DNA of 64,000 bases from Kordiimonadales bacterium (GCA_002401685.1 NVTU01000008.1:1-64000); one strand, 5' to 3'. Positions 1 through 10,097 are shown, counted from the stretch's first letter. The notes: generated by a model from the letters alone, not told the origin. Made by a program: numbers and translations.

Positions 1-583
1 CGATGAACGGGAAAATACCGTTAAAGAATAGGTCACCCATGTGAACCAGGTTAGTTTCTTTAAAGAAGATGAAACTGTCACCGTCAGTATGGCCGTTCTT
101 AGCGTGAATGATGCGCGCGTCGTCACCGTTCAGATGTAGAGACATCTCATCGCTGAAAGTTACCACCGGCAACGCAATAGGGCCATAGGGGTCCATCTGA
201 TTATTGAAGGCCTTCAGGAAAGCGCCTTTTGTCAGCTGTTGTCTCACATTATCATGCGCAATGATCACTGAGCCCGTTTTACCGAACGCTTCGTTACCGC
301 CGGTGTGGTCGCCGTGATAATGTGTATTGATGACATAGCGGATATCTTTGTCAGAGATTTTGGCGATCGCCGCCCTGATGCTATCATTCATTCGCGCAAA
401 CTGATCATCAATGATGAAAACACCGTCTTCACCAGCCGATACACCAATATTTCCGCCTTGACCGAAAATAACATAGACGTTGCCGCGGAGTAGTTCGGCC
501 TTAACTTCTGCCGTTTGCGCCTGCGCGGCACCTGCGAGAGTTAAAGCGGCAATACCGCCAATTACTATCTGCCTGATTTTCAA
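1..583 (-). CDS. MBL-fold metallohydrolase with N-terminal signal peptide (partial, truncated by window edge)
   Basis: Reverse-strand reading frame from a TTG at 583 gives a signal-like N-terminus and the motif INTHYHGDHTGGNEAFG (HxHxDH). Not in the ORF track because it is truncated and starts with TTG. Confidence 0.85.
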   Translation of the reverse strand, partial: MKIRQIVIGGIAALTLAGAAQAQTAEVKAELLRGNVYVIFGQGGNIGVSAGEDGVFIIDDQFARMNDSIRAAIAKISDKDIRYVINTHYHGDHTGGNEAFGKTGSVIIAHDNVRQQLTKGAFLKAFNNQMDPYGPIALPVVTFSDEMSLHLNGDDARIIHAKNGHTDGDSFIFFKETNLVHMGDLFFNGIFPFI

Positions 584-798
584 CTGAGCCTCCTCATTTT
601 TATCGTTTTTCTATAGGTGCGTATCATAATTAGCGCCTACGGCTGGTCAATTGAATTCAAAACGATCCGCGCGCAAGGCAAACTAATCTGACCTATGCCC
701 GCAAAAGGCCATGCTTTTTCTGTATTAGCCTTTGCTCAGCCAGTGGTTTTTGGCTACATGAAACAGAGACCTATTTTTTTGAGACTTAAGGGGGACCC

Positions 799-2025
799 AT
801 GGCCGCACAAAAGGTCATTGCCGTTGTATTTGGCGGTCGCAGTGTAGAGCACGACGTAAGTGTGCTAACGGGCTTGCAGTTCCTTGAGGCGCTAGACCCC
901 ACAAAATATACTGGACTACCGGTTTATATCGACCCGCTTGGCCAGTGGTGGACCGGAAGCGCGCTTACAAAGCGCAGCCGCTATCCTATAGCCGCAGGTA
1001 CCGCGAAAGACCTAACCCAGCTCACGCTTGACCTTGCAACGCCCGCAAGTGGCCGCCCCCAGTTCATTACCTTCCAAAAAGGATTGATGGGTGAGAAGCG
1101 CACGAACATCCCTTTTGATCTGATCGTTCCAGCCATTCATGGCTCTAACGGGGAAGACGGCACCTTGCAGGGCTTGCTTGAGTTTGCTGACATTCCTTAC
1201 ATAGGCTGCCGTTCGCTGGGCTCTGCCGCAACCATGCATAAGATTTTCGCGAAAAATGCTGCCCGTGCTGCAGGTATAAACGTATTGCCCGAACTTTCAG
1301 TGAAACGCCCCGCGAAAGGGAGTTTTCTGGATCCGGCGACCCTAGAGGCCGACCTTAAGTCAGCTTTTGGCGCTATAGAGTTTCCGCTGATCGTAAAGCC
1401 CTGCAATCTCGGCTCAAGTGTCGGTGTCGGAAAAGCAGACGATATGGACGCTGTTATTTCATCTCTGATGACAGCCTTCAGGCTGGATAACGAAGCGCTT
1501 GTTGAACCCTTCGTAGCCAATCTGGTTGAATATAATATCGCAGTCAGGCGAGCACCGACCGGTGCGACGGTTACGTCCGCGATCGAACGCCCAGTTCGCG
1601 AAGCGGAACTACTTGATTTTAAAAACAAATACCTCGCGGGCGGTGCGCCTGGTGGGCCAAAACTGGATGCCGCACCTAGCGAAGGCATGGTTTCCCTGAA
1701 CCGCACCCTGAACCCGAGCGAGCTGTCCGACAAACAAAACAGCTTTATCCGCACCAGCGCCTCAAAGCTGTTTGACCAATTGTCCTTGGCTGGCAGCGTG
1801 CGCGTTGATTTTCTCTGCAATGAAAAAACCGGTGAGATCTGGCTTAACGAAGCCAATACAATTCCTGGCTCCTTCGCGTATTTCCTTTGGGAGGCGGCTG
1901 CAAAGCCTATCAGTTTCCTTACTCTCACCGATGAGCTGATCCAGGAAGGCTTTGCCTTGTCCGCGGCGCGGCTCGGTGCGACGGACACTAAGTCGGGCGG
2001 CGCAACTATATTTGCAGCGGGATAA
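799..2025 (+). CDS. D-alanine--D-alanine ligase family ATP-grasp protein
   Basis: VVFGGRSVEHDVSVLTG N-terminus, ATP-grasp core (FPLIVKPCNLGSSVGVGK), RVDFLCNEKTGEIWLNEANTIPGSF. Confidence 0.85.
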   Translation: MAAQKVIAVVFGGRSVEHDVSVLTGLQFLEALDPTKYTGLPVYIDPLGQWWTGSALTKRSRYPIAAGTAKDLTQLTLDLATPASGRPQFITFQKGLMGEKRTNIPFDLIVPAIHGSNGEDGTLQGLLEFADIPYIGCRSLGSAATMHKIFAKNAARAAGINVLPELSVKRPAKGSFLDPATLEADLKSAFGAIEFPLIVKPCNLGSSVGVGKADDMDAVISSLMTAFRLDNEALVEPFVANLVEYNIAVRRAPTGATVTSAIERPVREAELLDFKNKYLAGGAPGGPKLDAAPSEGMVSLNRTLNPSELSDKQNSFIRTSASKLFDQLSLAGSVRVDFLCNEKTGEIWLNEANTIPGSFAYFLWEAAAKPISFLTLTDELIQEGFALSAARLGATDTKSGGATIFAAG

Positions 2026-2029
2026 GCGA

Positions 2030-2788
2030 ATGAAGTCCCCTGCACCTTGGCATGTCGAAACCATAGGCTCAACGGGCACGCCGCTTGTTTGGCTGCACGG
2101 CTGGGGCTATGATCACAAAGGGTTAGGGCGCATTGCTGCCTTGTTTGAAGCACGCAATATAAACCAGCTTTATGATCTGCCTGGCTTTGGCCAAACGCCG
2201 ATGATGCATGAAGGCGCCTCTACTTCAGACTATGCTGATCGCCTTGTTGAACTATCCCCAAAAGACCAAAAATCTGTTCTTATCGGCCACAGCTATGGCG
2301 GTAGAATAGCCGTACAATATGCCGCTAAATACCCCGACCGTGTTTCTGCGATCGTGCTTATTGCTGGCGCAGGCCTACAGCGAAAAAGATCCCTATCCTT
2401 TAAAATTAAAGCAAGTTATCTGCGCATGATAGGTCGTTTAGCACGGCTATCTGACAGGATTGTAAAAACAAATTTGCGCGAAGCCTATACCGCCCGCTTC
2501 GGTAGCGCAGACTATAAAAATGCAGGGCCTTTACGGGCCACGCTCGTAAGCGCAGTCACCGAAAACCTGACAGCAGAAGCCGCCAACGTAAAGTGTCCAG
2601 TTTTGCTGATATACGGCGCAGAAGACACAGACGCACCGCCTGAGATCGGCAAACACTACGCAAAGCTGATGCAAAAGGCGCGATTTGTTGAACTTGCGGG
2701 CTATGATCATCATGATATTCTGCAGCGCGGCGCCTACCAGTGCGAAGCGCTTATCAAAAGTTTCCTGAAGGAAATACCCGATGCCTGA
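2030..2788 (+). CDS. alpha/beta fold hydrolase
   Basis: WLHGWGYDHKG, GHSYGGRIA nucleophile elbow, C-terminal GYDHHDILQ; start at internal ATG 2030 directly after the Ddl stop. Confidence 0.85.
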   Translation: MKSPAPWHVETIGSTGTPLVWLHGWGYDHKGLGRIAALFEARNINQLYDLPGFGQTPMMHEGASTSDYADRLVELSPKDQKSVLIGHSYGGRIAVQYAAKYPDRVSAIVLIAGAGLQRKRSLSFKIKASYLRMIGRLARLSDRIVKTNLREAYTARFGSADYKNAGPLRATLVSAVTENLTAEAANVKCPVLLIYGAEDTDAPPEIGKHYAKLMQKARFVELAGYDHHDILQRGAYQCEALIKSFLKEIPDA

Positions 2789-4532
2789 GATACCGCCACA
2801 GCTAATGATCATCGCCGCTGGCGCCCTGCTGGCCCTTTGGTTTTCAGTCGAACGTGGCCTGAGCCTGATGATGTTTTTCCAGCAGGAAGAGTATGACGGC
2901 CCGCGTTTTATCGTTTGGCTAAAAGAAAAGCGCGGTTTCGACAAAACAGCTAGTCTTTGGCTAAGTGCTGCTGTGCTTATAGGCGTGGTTTCGCAGATCT
3001 TGCTTTCGCAGACTGAAAGCAGCATAGCCCTTGCAGGGTTTGCAGCTCTTATTTGGCCAATGCTTGCCCTCAGCTTTGTGGTAGGAAGCTTGAAGTCACG
3101 CACAGTACGAAAAAACTCAAAAAAGCCTCTGGTTCTCACTACCCGTGCCAAACGCATCCTTTCGGTATACGTGCTTTTGGCGCTGGGTTTGTTCGCACTA
3201 GTTACTTTGATTGCCTTGCTTGCGCCCAAAGGCAGCGAGTATGCGATCCGGTTCGAAAGCGATAGCGGCAGTATATTTGATTATATTGGTTTCGTACAGC
3301 TGACCTATGATTGGCAACTTGTTACGACGGCTTTGTTATTGCTCTTATTCGTTCAGACGCTGCCATTCTTATTGGTTGGCGCAAACAAAGTTTTGGAACC
3401 GTTTGAAGAACGCGTGAAAGCCCGCTTTCGGGACGAAGCCCTAGAAAAGTTTGCAGAGTTAAAACCAAAGACAATCGCGATTACAGGCTCCTACGGGAAA
3501 ACATCCACGAAGCACATCCTCGCTCACATCCTCGGAGCGGCAGCGCCAACACTTGCTACCCCAGGCAGCGTCAATACCGAAATGGGCATCACCCGCGTGA
3601 TCCGCGAAAGCCTGACGCCCGAGCACCAGTTTTTCATTGTTGAAATGGGCGCATACGGCCCCGGTTCCATAGCACGGCTTTGTAAATTGACACCGCCCGA
3701 TATTGCTATGATTACAGCCTTGGGCCCGGCGCACTATGAACGGTTCAAATCACTCGACACCGTGGCCCGAGCCAAGTTTGAACTTGCAGAGGCCGTATTT
3801 CTGCAGGGCGGAACAGCGATCGTCAATAAAGACGGCATGGACGAAAAGCTTCTTATCGAGCGCATGGCTGCCGTACCAGGTAATTACAGCCTTGTGGGCA
3901 AGGATGGTGCGCTTTCTCTTACCGCAACCACCATGGATAAAAATGGTCTCACCCTGCAGGTCTCTGAAGGTAGCGAAACTCACACACTAAAAGCACCGCT
4001 TTTTGGCTACCATCAAGCTGGTAACATCCTTCTAGCAGCAGCTTGTGCCCGGGCGCTTTCTTTACCTTGGACTGCCATTAAAGGTGCGCTTGCTTCGGTC
4101 CCGCAAATTCGCTTTCGCCTTGAGGTTAGCAAAAATACTGGGCAACCCACCCTTATCAATGACGCCTACAACAGTAACCCCGTAGGGTTCGCCGCAGCGC
4201 TCGAATGCTTGGACACGTTAGTGGAAGATAGTGGGCGCCGTATCTTAGTGACACCCGGAATGGTCGAGCTCGGCGAAAAACATGACCAAGAACATGAACA
4301 TCTCGGAGCGCTTGCAGCAAAACACGCGGATATTATTGTAGTTGTTACACCTGCGCGTATTCCCACCTTCATGAAGGGGCTGGAACAGAACAATGATGGC
4401 TCGGTAACAGTGATGACATTCGACAAGCAGGAAACCGCTGAAGCTTGGGTGAAGCGCAATTGGAAAGCCGGCGATGCCGTACTTTTCGAAAATAATCTAC
4501 CAGATCTTTATGAAGCCGACTTTAGCTTTTGA
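2781..4532 (+). CDS. Mur ligase family protein (MurF-like) with multi-TM N-terminal region
   Basis: Mur P-loop TIAITGSYGKTSTKHILAHIL, NTEMGITRVIRE, NDAYNSNPVG; about 200 aa hydrophobic N-terminal extension. Confidence 0.85.
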   Translation: MPEIPPQLMIIAAGALLALWFSVERGLSLMMFFQQEEYDGPRFIVWLKEKRGFDKTASLWLSAAVLIGVVSQILLSQTESSIALAGFAALIWPMLALSFVVGSLKSRTVRKNSKKPLVLTTRAKRILSVYVLLALGLFALVTLIALLAPKGSEYAIRFESDSGSIFDYIGFVQLTYDWQLVTTALLLLLFVQTLPFLLVGANKVLEPFEERVKARFRDEALEKFAELKPKTIAITGSYGKTSTKHILAHILGAAAPTLATPGSVNTEMGITRVIRESLTPEHQFFIVEMGAYGPGSIARLCKLTPPDIAMITALGPAHYERFKSLDTVARAKFELAEAVFLQGGTAIVNKDGMDEKLLIERMAAVPGNYSLVGKDGALSLTATTMDKNGLTLQVSEGSETHTLKAPLFGYHQAGNILLAAACARALSLPWTAIKGALASVPQIRFRLEVSKNTGQPTLINDAYNSNPVGFAAALECLDTLVEDSGRRILVTPGMVELGEKHDQEHEHLGALAAKHADIIVVVTPARIPTFMKGLEQNNDGSVTVMTFDKQETAEAWVKRNWKAGDAVLFENNLPDLYEADFSF

Positions 4533-4569
4533 TATTCACATTTAGGTAATGAAATAAGCAGGCAAATGA

Positions 4570-5397
4570 TTAACGGTCTTTATTCACGTCCGTCCGTTCT
4601 AGATTGGCTCTTGCTGCATCAGCGTCCGGCCCAAATTCCGTCAAGGCCAATACTTTAAGCCAGCTTTTCCGCGCCAACGTTGAAAAGCCTTGTACATCCA
4701 TCAAATTAGCACGCTCCAAATGCCCTGCGGTATTCTCAGGATACACCTCCTGAAAGGTATCGAGAGCCGCAAGGGCCTTGCTATAATTGCCGATACCGCG
4801 TGCGGCCGAAGCAATCAAAACTAAAATGTCTTTCCGACCAGAATCGAGCCGTTTAACAGTCTCCAAATCCGTGAGTGCCAACTGGTAATCGTCATCGGCG
4901 GCGGCTATTCTCGCTCGGTCGATCAGCAAATCAAGTGCCTGAGGGCTTTCTTTGGTTACCAAACCAAGGGCTTGATCAATAGCCCCTTCAGCTCTGATAA
5001 TTTCACCAGCCTTCAGCCAGGCCTTGGCTGCTTGCCCGTACATATCCGCCATCATACTGGAACTTGCCACCAAGCGCTTGCCGCCGCGCACAGGCATGCC
5101 CTTGCCGGTCCGCATATCTGTAGCAATTAGCTCCATGCGCGCTGCAGCCTCTTCATATTCCTGCATATGAAACAAACCGACGGCTTCGCAGTGGCGCGCA
5201 GGCACACCGCCCCCTTCATTTTTCCAAACTAAAGCGTTATTAATCGCTTTATCTGGAGAGCGTGCGGCGAGGTCCATACAGTCGCGGTACCGGTTCTCAT
5301 CGTGCCCAGTTTGCGCAGACGCGATGGCCGAAAACCCGAAAAGAAAGGCACCGAGGAAAACCCGAGACAATAAACGAAATGTGACATATATTTTCAT
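4570..5397 (-). CDS. tetratricopeptide repeat protein, secreted
   Basis: Signal peptide (MKIYVTFRLLSRVFLGAFLFGFSAIASAQ) followed by TPR-like helical repeats. Confidence 0.65.
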   Translation of the reverse strand: MKIYVTFRLLSRVFLGAFLFGFSAIASAQTGHDENRYRDCMDLAARSPDKAINNALVWKNEGGGVPARHCEAVGLFHMQEYEEAAARMELIATDMRTGKGMPVRGGKRLVASSSMMADMYGQAAKAWLKAGEIIRAEGAIDQALGLVTKESPQALDLLIDRARIAAADDDYQLALTDLETVKRLDSGRKDILVLIASAARGIGNYSKALAALDTFQEVYPENTAGHLERANLMDVQGFSTLARKSWLKVLALTEFGPDADAARANLERTDVNKDR

Positions 5398-5468
5398 GCG
5401 CCAGACACTGCAAAAAACCCGTGTCAATTTCAAGGCACAAATTGGCGATCATCCGAAGGCGAACCATC

Positions 5469-6326
5469 ATGACTGCACATCTTTTTGTTCTTGGCCCCGG
5501 CTACACGGCCCTGCCGATCATTGAGAAAGCGCGGAAAAGCGGCTGGAATGTAACCGTGACGGTCCGTTCTGAAAAAACAGATGAAAAAATAGCCCGGCCC
5601 TATAGTCATATCTCTTTTGAAGCTGGGCGGCTTAGTGAGGACGCGGATGTAACACATATCCTTTGCACGATCGCACCGTCAGCAAGCGGTGATCCGTCCC
5701 TTGAGCACTGGTCAAAGTGGATAAGGGATCAGAAAAACCTGCAGTCGTGCCACTATCTTTCAAGCACCAATGTCTACGGTGACCACGGCGGCGCCTGGGT
5801 TGACGAGAATACTAAGCCCGCGCCGTCCTTGGACCGAGGCCATTATAGACTGAAAGCAGAACAGGCGTGGCAGGCCACAGCGGACGCAGCCGGATGCCCG
5901 CTTTTTATCTATAGGCTCGCTGGTATATACGGCCCAGGACGCAACGCGCTAAAGACAATCCTCAGCGGCAAGGCGCGGCGGATCATTAAGAAAGGCCAGC
6001 AATTTGGTCGCATCCATGTGGATGACATAAAAACCGTAATTTGGGCAGCCATGTGCAGCGCGCACAATGGCGGGTTCTTTAGTGTAACCGACGATCTACC
6101 AACCCCGCCTCAAACTGTGATCGAAGCTGCAGCTCGTCTGCTGGGGGTTTCACCGCCCCGGAAGGAAGCCTTTGAAACCGCAAAAATGAGCCCTATGGCA
6201 CGCAGTTTCTATGCGGAGAATAAACGTGTGCGGAACCAAAAGATAAAGGCTGAGCTCGGAGCGGTGCTTCAATACCCAACGTACGAAGAAGGGCTCGCGG
6301 CACTTTTGAAAGACATTGAAAGCTAG
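5469..6326 (+). CDS. NAD-dependent epimerase/SDR family protein (YeeZ-like)
   Basis: FVLGPGYTALPII Rossmann start, YLSSTNVYGDHGGAWVDE, YRLAGIYGPGRN. Confidence 0.8.
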   Translation: MTAHLFVLGPGYTALPIIEKARKSGWNVTVTVRSEKTDEKIARPYSHISFEAGRLSEDADVTHILCTIAPSASGDPSLEHWSKWIRDQKNLQSCHYLSSTNVYGDHGGAWVDENTKPAPSLDRGHYRLKAEQAWQATADAAGCPLFIYRLAGIYGPGRNALKTILSGKARRIIKKGQQFGRIHVDDIKTVIWAAMCSAHNGGFFSVTDDLPTPPQTVIEAAARLLGVSPPRKEAFETAKMSPMARSFYAENKRVRNQKIKAELGAVLQYPTYEEGLAALLKDIES

Positions 6327-6369
6327 GGTGAAAATAGCATGACAGACAGTATTTCAACCAAACCACGGA

Positions 6370-6894
6370 CTATGCCATCGCATCCACTTGTTCAGATGTC
6401 ATGCTACCCGGCACCAGCATAACAGGGCACGGCAAAGCGCAAATTTCAGCCCCTGAGAAATAATCCACAAGCGGACCAGGTTCGCCCTCAGCGCCAGCGC
6501 CGAGAACAAGGCCAAATATATCGCGTTCACTTTCGATAAACTTGAGGATCTCTGCAGAAGGTTCGCCTTCAACAACAATAACCCTCGGTGTGATGCCGCA
6601 ATAATCATTGAGGCTTTTGGCTACCTTATTCAAAAGGTCTTCGGCATCTTGATACGCTTCATCGCGCATCCGGTCTGCAACACCCAACCAATGCTGAAAT
6701 TCACCCGGCCGAATGCAGTGAAACAATATCAGCCCGCCGCCGGTGATATGAGACGCCCGAGCAGCTGCAAACCTAATCGCTATTTTTGATTCAGGAGAAT
6801 CGTCCACAACAACGACCAGCTTACGCAACCGCCTCCGCGGCGGCCGAATGGGCCCGTGGATTTCCTGGGAATGTTCTTTTTCAGTGTCCGCCAT
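6370..6894 (-). CDS. universal stress protein
   Basis: VVVVDDSPESKIAIRFAAARA, LVLGAGAEGEPGP...CPVMLVPG. Confidence 0.85.
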   Translation of the reverse strand: MADTEKEHSQEIHGPIRPPRRRLRKLVVVVDDSPESKIAIRFAAARASHITGGGLILFHCIRPGEFQHWLGVADRMRDEAYQDAEDLLNKVAKSLNDYCGITPRVIVVEGEPSAEILKFIESERDIFGLVLGAGAEGEPGPLVDYFSGAEICALPCPVMLVPGSMTSEQVDAMA

Positions 6895-6936
6895 AGCCAC
6901 CAGAGTGCCAGCGACAGGCACATCTGGCAAGCGACT

Positions 6937-7959
6937 TTATTTTAACAGGATATTGGTAACTTCCTTAAGTTGGGTGCGTGCCCGCAGCAAATAGAAGCCC
7001 TGCATAGACAAATGATTGGCAAGCGTGCCATCCGCCGCCCCGTTGTATACTATTGTTGGGTCGAGCGTTGCAGCCATGGTTAGTGAACGGAGCAGCTCGG
7101 TAAAAATGCTTGCAAGCTCGCGGTCAGCAATCACTTTTCTGAAGTCCTGCTCCAGCGCCATCAAGATGACCGTGTACGCATATACCTTGCCCTTCACCTC
7201 GTAGAACAGGTCATCAGCACCAGTGTCCGGCCAAAAGCCGCCTGCGTTTTCGCTGATATAATGTTCTAGTTCAGCAGATGACGCGCCGAGATCAAGCGCA
7301 ATCCGGTCAAGCGTCGCCAGCAAATTATCAGACCGACGCTCGAACACAGCGTTGCCCGCTGCTAAGCGTATATTATAAGCTTTAAACTGATCTGAGCCTT
7401 CACGGTAATAGGTGTCAGACGCCGTTGTCGGTAGCAGGCGTGTGGGGAAATCAACAACCCAGCGGCCCGGTTCTTTTGCCAAGTTTCCGGATGCAGTTTC
7501 GAGATCTTTGTCTGCGGCACTGGAGCCACGTGACCGGCCAAGCTGATCGCGCAATTCAAAGCTGAAGCGCGACAGAGCCTTTAAAATGCCCTTCTGATAA
7601 TTGGGTGTATTATCGAGCCACCACCCCGGCATGAACATCGGGTCATTCGGTGTCCAGTTATGGGTTCGCGTTTCCCGGTCCACCAAATAGACTAGGGCTG
7701 CTACGGATCTTGAACCACCCTCAGGTGTCTCATAACTAAACTGCATAGTATCTTCAATACGGTGCGCAAACGGCATGCCGACAAAGATGTATAAGAAAAA
7801 CACCACAGGTATACCGACTGCGATTTTGCGCCAAACGCTGCCTGATACCGTACGAACCCAGCCGGTGAACCACCGCCAAAGCTTCACAATTAGACGCCCC
7901 GCTGCGCCAAATAATCCTGCTATCTGCTCCTTAAACCAGAGCCATATTTCTTTTGCCAC
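6937..7959 (-). CDS. DUF2333 family protein
   Basis: Single N-terminal TM segment then FVGMPFAHRIEDT; overall length and pattern match DUF2333 proteins. Confidence 0.75.
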   Translation of the reverse strand: MAKEIWLWFKEQIAGLFGAAGRLIVKLWRWFTGWVRTVSGSVWRKIAVGIPVVFFLYIFVGMPFAHRIEDTMQFSYETPEGGSRSVAALVYLVDRETRTHNWTPNDPMFMPGWWLDNTPNYQKGILKALSRFSFELRDQLGRSRGSSAADKDLETASGNLAKEPGRWVVDFPTRLLPTTASDTYYREGSDQFKAYNIRLAAGNAVFERRSDNLLATLDRIALDLGASSAELEHYISENAGGFWPDTGADDLFYEVKGKVYAYTVILMALEQDFRKVIADRELASIFTELLRSLTMAATLDPTIVYNGAADGTLANHLSMQGFYLLRARTQLKEVTNILLK

Positions 7960-8133
7960 AAAGTGCTCCTTGCGTATCGTTACGCTTAATGTCGGTATTC
8001 AAAGCCTAGTAAGCAAGGGTTAATCGATAATTTCGCACTAAACGTTGGCCAGGCACTGCTTTCATTAATCCAGCATTCAGCTTAGATTGGGCATTCTGCT
8101 TAGTATCCTTTGGAATGGCGAAAAACACACCAA

Positions 8134-8547
8134 ATGCAACGTTTTACGAAAAACTCTCGACTTGTTGCGGCCCTTGCCTTTTGCATATTTGAAGGCGGGG
8201 CTAGCATTGCCCAAGATGAACAGTCCGAGAATACTGAAGCCGCACCTCCTGAGGAAAGTACCAACGAAAGCCGCTGCGTAAAAACCGACAGCATTGTCAG
8301 ATATAAAGTTGAAAGTGATACTGCTGTACGGCTTTTCCTGCGCGATGACCGGCAGATTGTGTTGCGAGTTAAACGGTTTTGCCCACAACTTCATTTCCAC
8401 CGCTATATGTCCTACACGCCCGTTGACGGCCGCATCTGTGCGGGAGAGGACGACATAAAAACCCGAGCGGGCCTTGCCTGCCGTATCGAAAGTCTCACTC
8501 CAGCCTCAAACCTCATCGCCCTTACTGCGGCCGCTGGGGCAAAATAA
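8134..8547 (+). CDS. hypothetical secreted protein
   Basis: ORF with signal-like N-terminus (MQRFTKNSRLVAALAFCIFEGGASIAQ) and conserved-looking Cys residues; no family recognised. Confidence 0.5.
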   Translation: MQRFTKNSRLVAALAFCIFEGGASIAQDEQSENTEAAPPEESTNESRCVKTDSIVRYKVESDTAVRLFLRDDRQIVLRVKRFCPQLHFHRYMSYTPVDGRICAGEDDIKTRAGLACRIESLTPASNLIALTAAAGAK

Positions 8548-8622
8548 TAACGCTATGCTCCCGTTACGCTCACACGAATGCTGGCTCTTGCACCTGCGGG
8601 CAAAGCCGCCTATTGAACGGGC

Positions 8623-8991
8623 ATGCAGAGCATCATATTTAAAATATTGCGGCGCCACGAATGGGAACAGGCGGAAAAAACGTCGTCCTACCTTGGTTCA
8701 GCAGATGATGAACGAGATGGTTTCGTCCATTTTTCAACTTTCTCACAGCTTCCCAGTACCACCAGTAAGTATTTTTCTGGGGAAGCCGACCTAAAATTGC
8801 TTGCCTATGATGCAGACAGTTTTTCCGAAAAGACGCTAAAGTGGGAAGCCTCACGCAGCGGCATGCTTTTCCCCCATTTGTATAGCTCTTTTGATATTGC
8901 GACGGCAAAAAACGTATGGACATTCAAGGCTTTGCAAGAAGGGTCCACTGACTTTTCCTTTACGCAGCCCTCAAGAGTAGAGCCAAAGTAG
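8623..8991 (+). CDS. DUF952 domain-containing protein
   Basis: IIFKILRRHEWEQA...DGFVHFSTFSQLPSTTSKYF...WEASRSGMLFPHLYSSF pattern. Confidence 0.8.
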   Translation: MQSIIFKILRRHEWEQAEKTSSYLGSADDERDGFVHFSTFSQLPSTTSKYFSGEADLKLLAYDADSFSEKTLKWEASRSGMLFPHLYSSFDIATAKNVWTFKALQEGSTDFSFTQPSRVEPK

Positions 8992-8997
8992 AGACCA

Positions 8998-10071
8998 ATG
9001 ATTGACCTTTTTCCCCTTATTAAACCTTTCATTCACGCATTTGATGCGGAACGTGCTCATACTTTAACAATTTCAGCGATGAAAAGCGGGATGGACGGCC
9101 TAATTGGCAAATCGCGTGAGTACAAAAACCTTCGTACCGAGGTTTTTGGGCTTTCCTTCAGTAATCCGGTTGGCCTCGCCGCTGGTTTCGATAAAAATGC
9201 GGACGTCATCAAAGCCTCCCACGCTATGGGGTTCGGCTTTGCCGAGGCCGGAACAGTAACACCACTTGCCCAAGTAGGAAACGATAAGCCTCGCCTTTTC
9301 CGGCTAAGCGAAGACAAAGCTGTGATCAACCGTTTTGGTTTCAATAACAAAGGCTTAGGGTACTTTAAGAAGAATTTGGAGAAACTTGAGGTTGGCGGCA
9401 ATAAGCCCTTCGGCGCGAACATCGGCGCGAACAAAACCAGCGATGATAAATCGGCTGATTATGTAACGTGCATTAAAGACCTTTACGGGTTGTCCGACTA
9501 TTTTACAGTCAATATTTCCAGCCCCAACACGCCTGGCCTTAGATCCCTGCAAAGCCGGGAAGCGCTTGCTGACTTGTTGCAGCGCGTACTGAAAGAACGA
9601 TCAGACGCCATCGCAAGCGGCCATAAATACATACCAATCTTAGTAAAAATCGCCCCCGACCTGACGGAAGGCGACATTAAAGATATTGCCGAGATCGCAG
9701 CAGACAGTGCGATCGACGGCTTGATTGTTAGTAACACCACAGTGGCTCGGCCGGCCTGCTTACAGAGCCGGCACAAAGGCGAAAGCGGCGGCCTTTCTGG
9801 CGCCCCTCTTATGGAGCCGTCTACTAAAGCACTCGCTAGTGTTTGGCTTGCCACAGGCGGAAGAGTTCCGCTGGTAGGCGCTGGCGGAATTAGAAGTGGC
9901 ACGGATGCTTACAGAAAGATCAGAGCAGGCGCCTCACTGGTTCAGCTATATTCTGCACTGGTATATGAAGGCCCAGGCTTAATCGACCGAATAAAACGAG
10001 AGCTATCAGCTTGTTTGGAGAAAGATGGTTTTGCCACCGTTAGAGATGCAGTGGGAGCAGACCACAGCTAA
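8998..10071 (+). CDS. pyrD: quinone-dependent dihydroorotate dehydrogenase
   Basis: FSNPVGLAAGFDKNADVI, GANIGANKTS, NISSPNTPGLRSLQ, LVGAGGIRSGTDAYRKIRAGASLVQLYSA. Confidence 0.95.
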   Translation: MIDLFPLIKPFIHAFDAERAHTLTISAMKSGMDGLIGKSREYKNLRTEVFGLSFSNPVGLAAGFDKNADVIKASHAMGFGFAEAGTVTPLAQVGNDKPRLFRLSEDKAVINRFGFNNKGLGYFKKNLEKLEVGGNKPFGANIGANKTSDDKSADYVTCIKDLYGLSDYFTVNISSPNTPGLRSLQSREALADLLQRVLKERSDAIASGHKYIPILVKIAPDLTEGDIKDIAEIAADSAIDGLIVSNTTVARPACLQSRHKGESGGLSGAPLMEPSTKALASVWLATGGRVPLVGAGGIRSGTDAYRKIRAGASLVQLYSALVYEGPGLIDRIKRELSACLEKDGFATVRDAVGADHS

Positions 10072-10097
10072 GCGTTTCGCCCGGCTGCAGGTTGATA

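Noticed and set aside
1197-2153. 318-aa minus-strand ORF antisense to the Ddl gene
   Set aside because: Shadow ORF; no family motifs, Ser/Arg/Ala-rich composition typical of antisense of coding DNA, while the plus strand is clearly Ddl.
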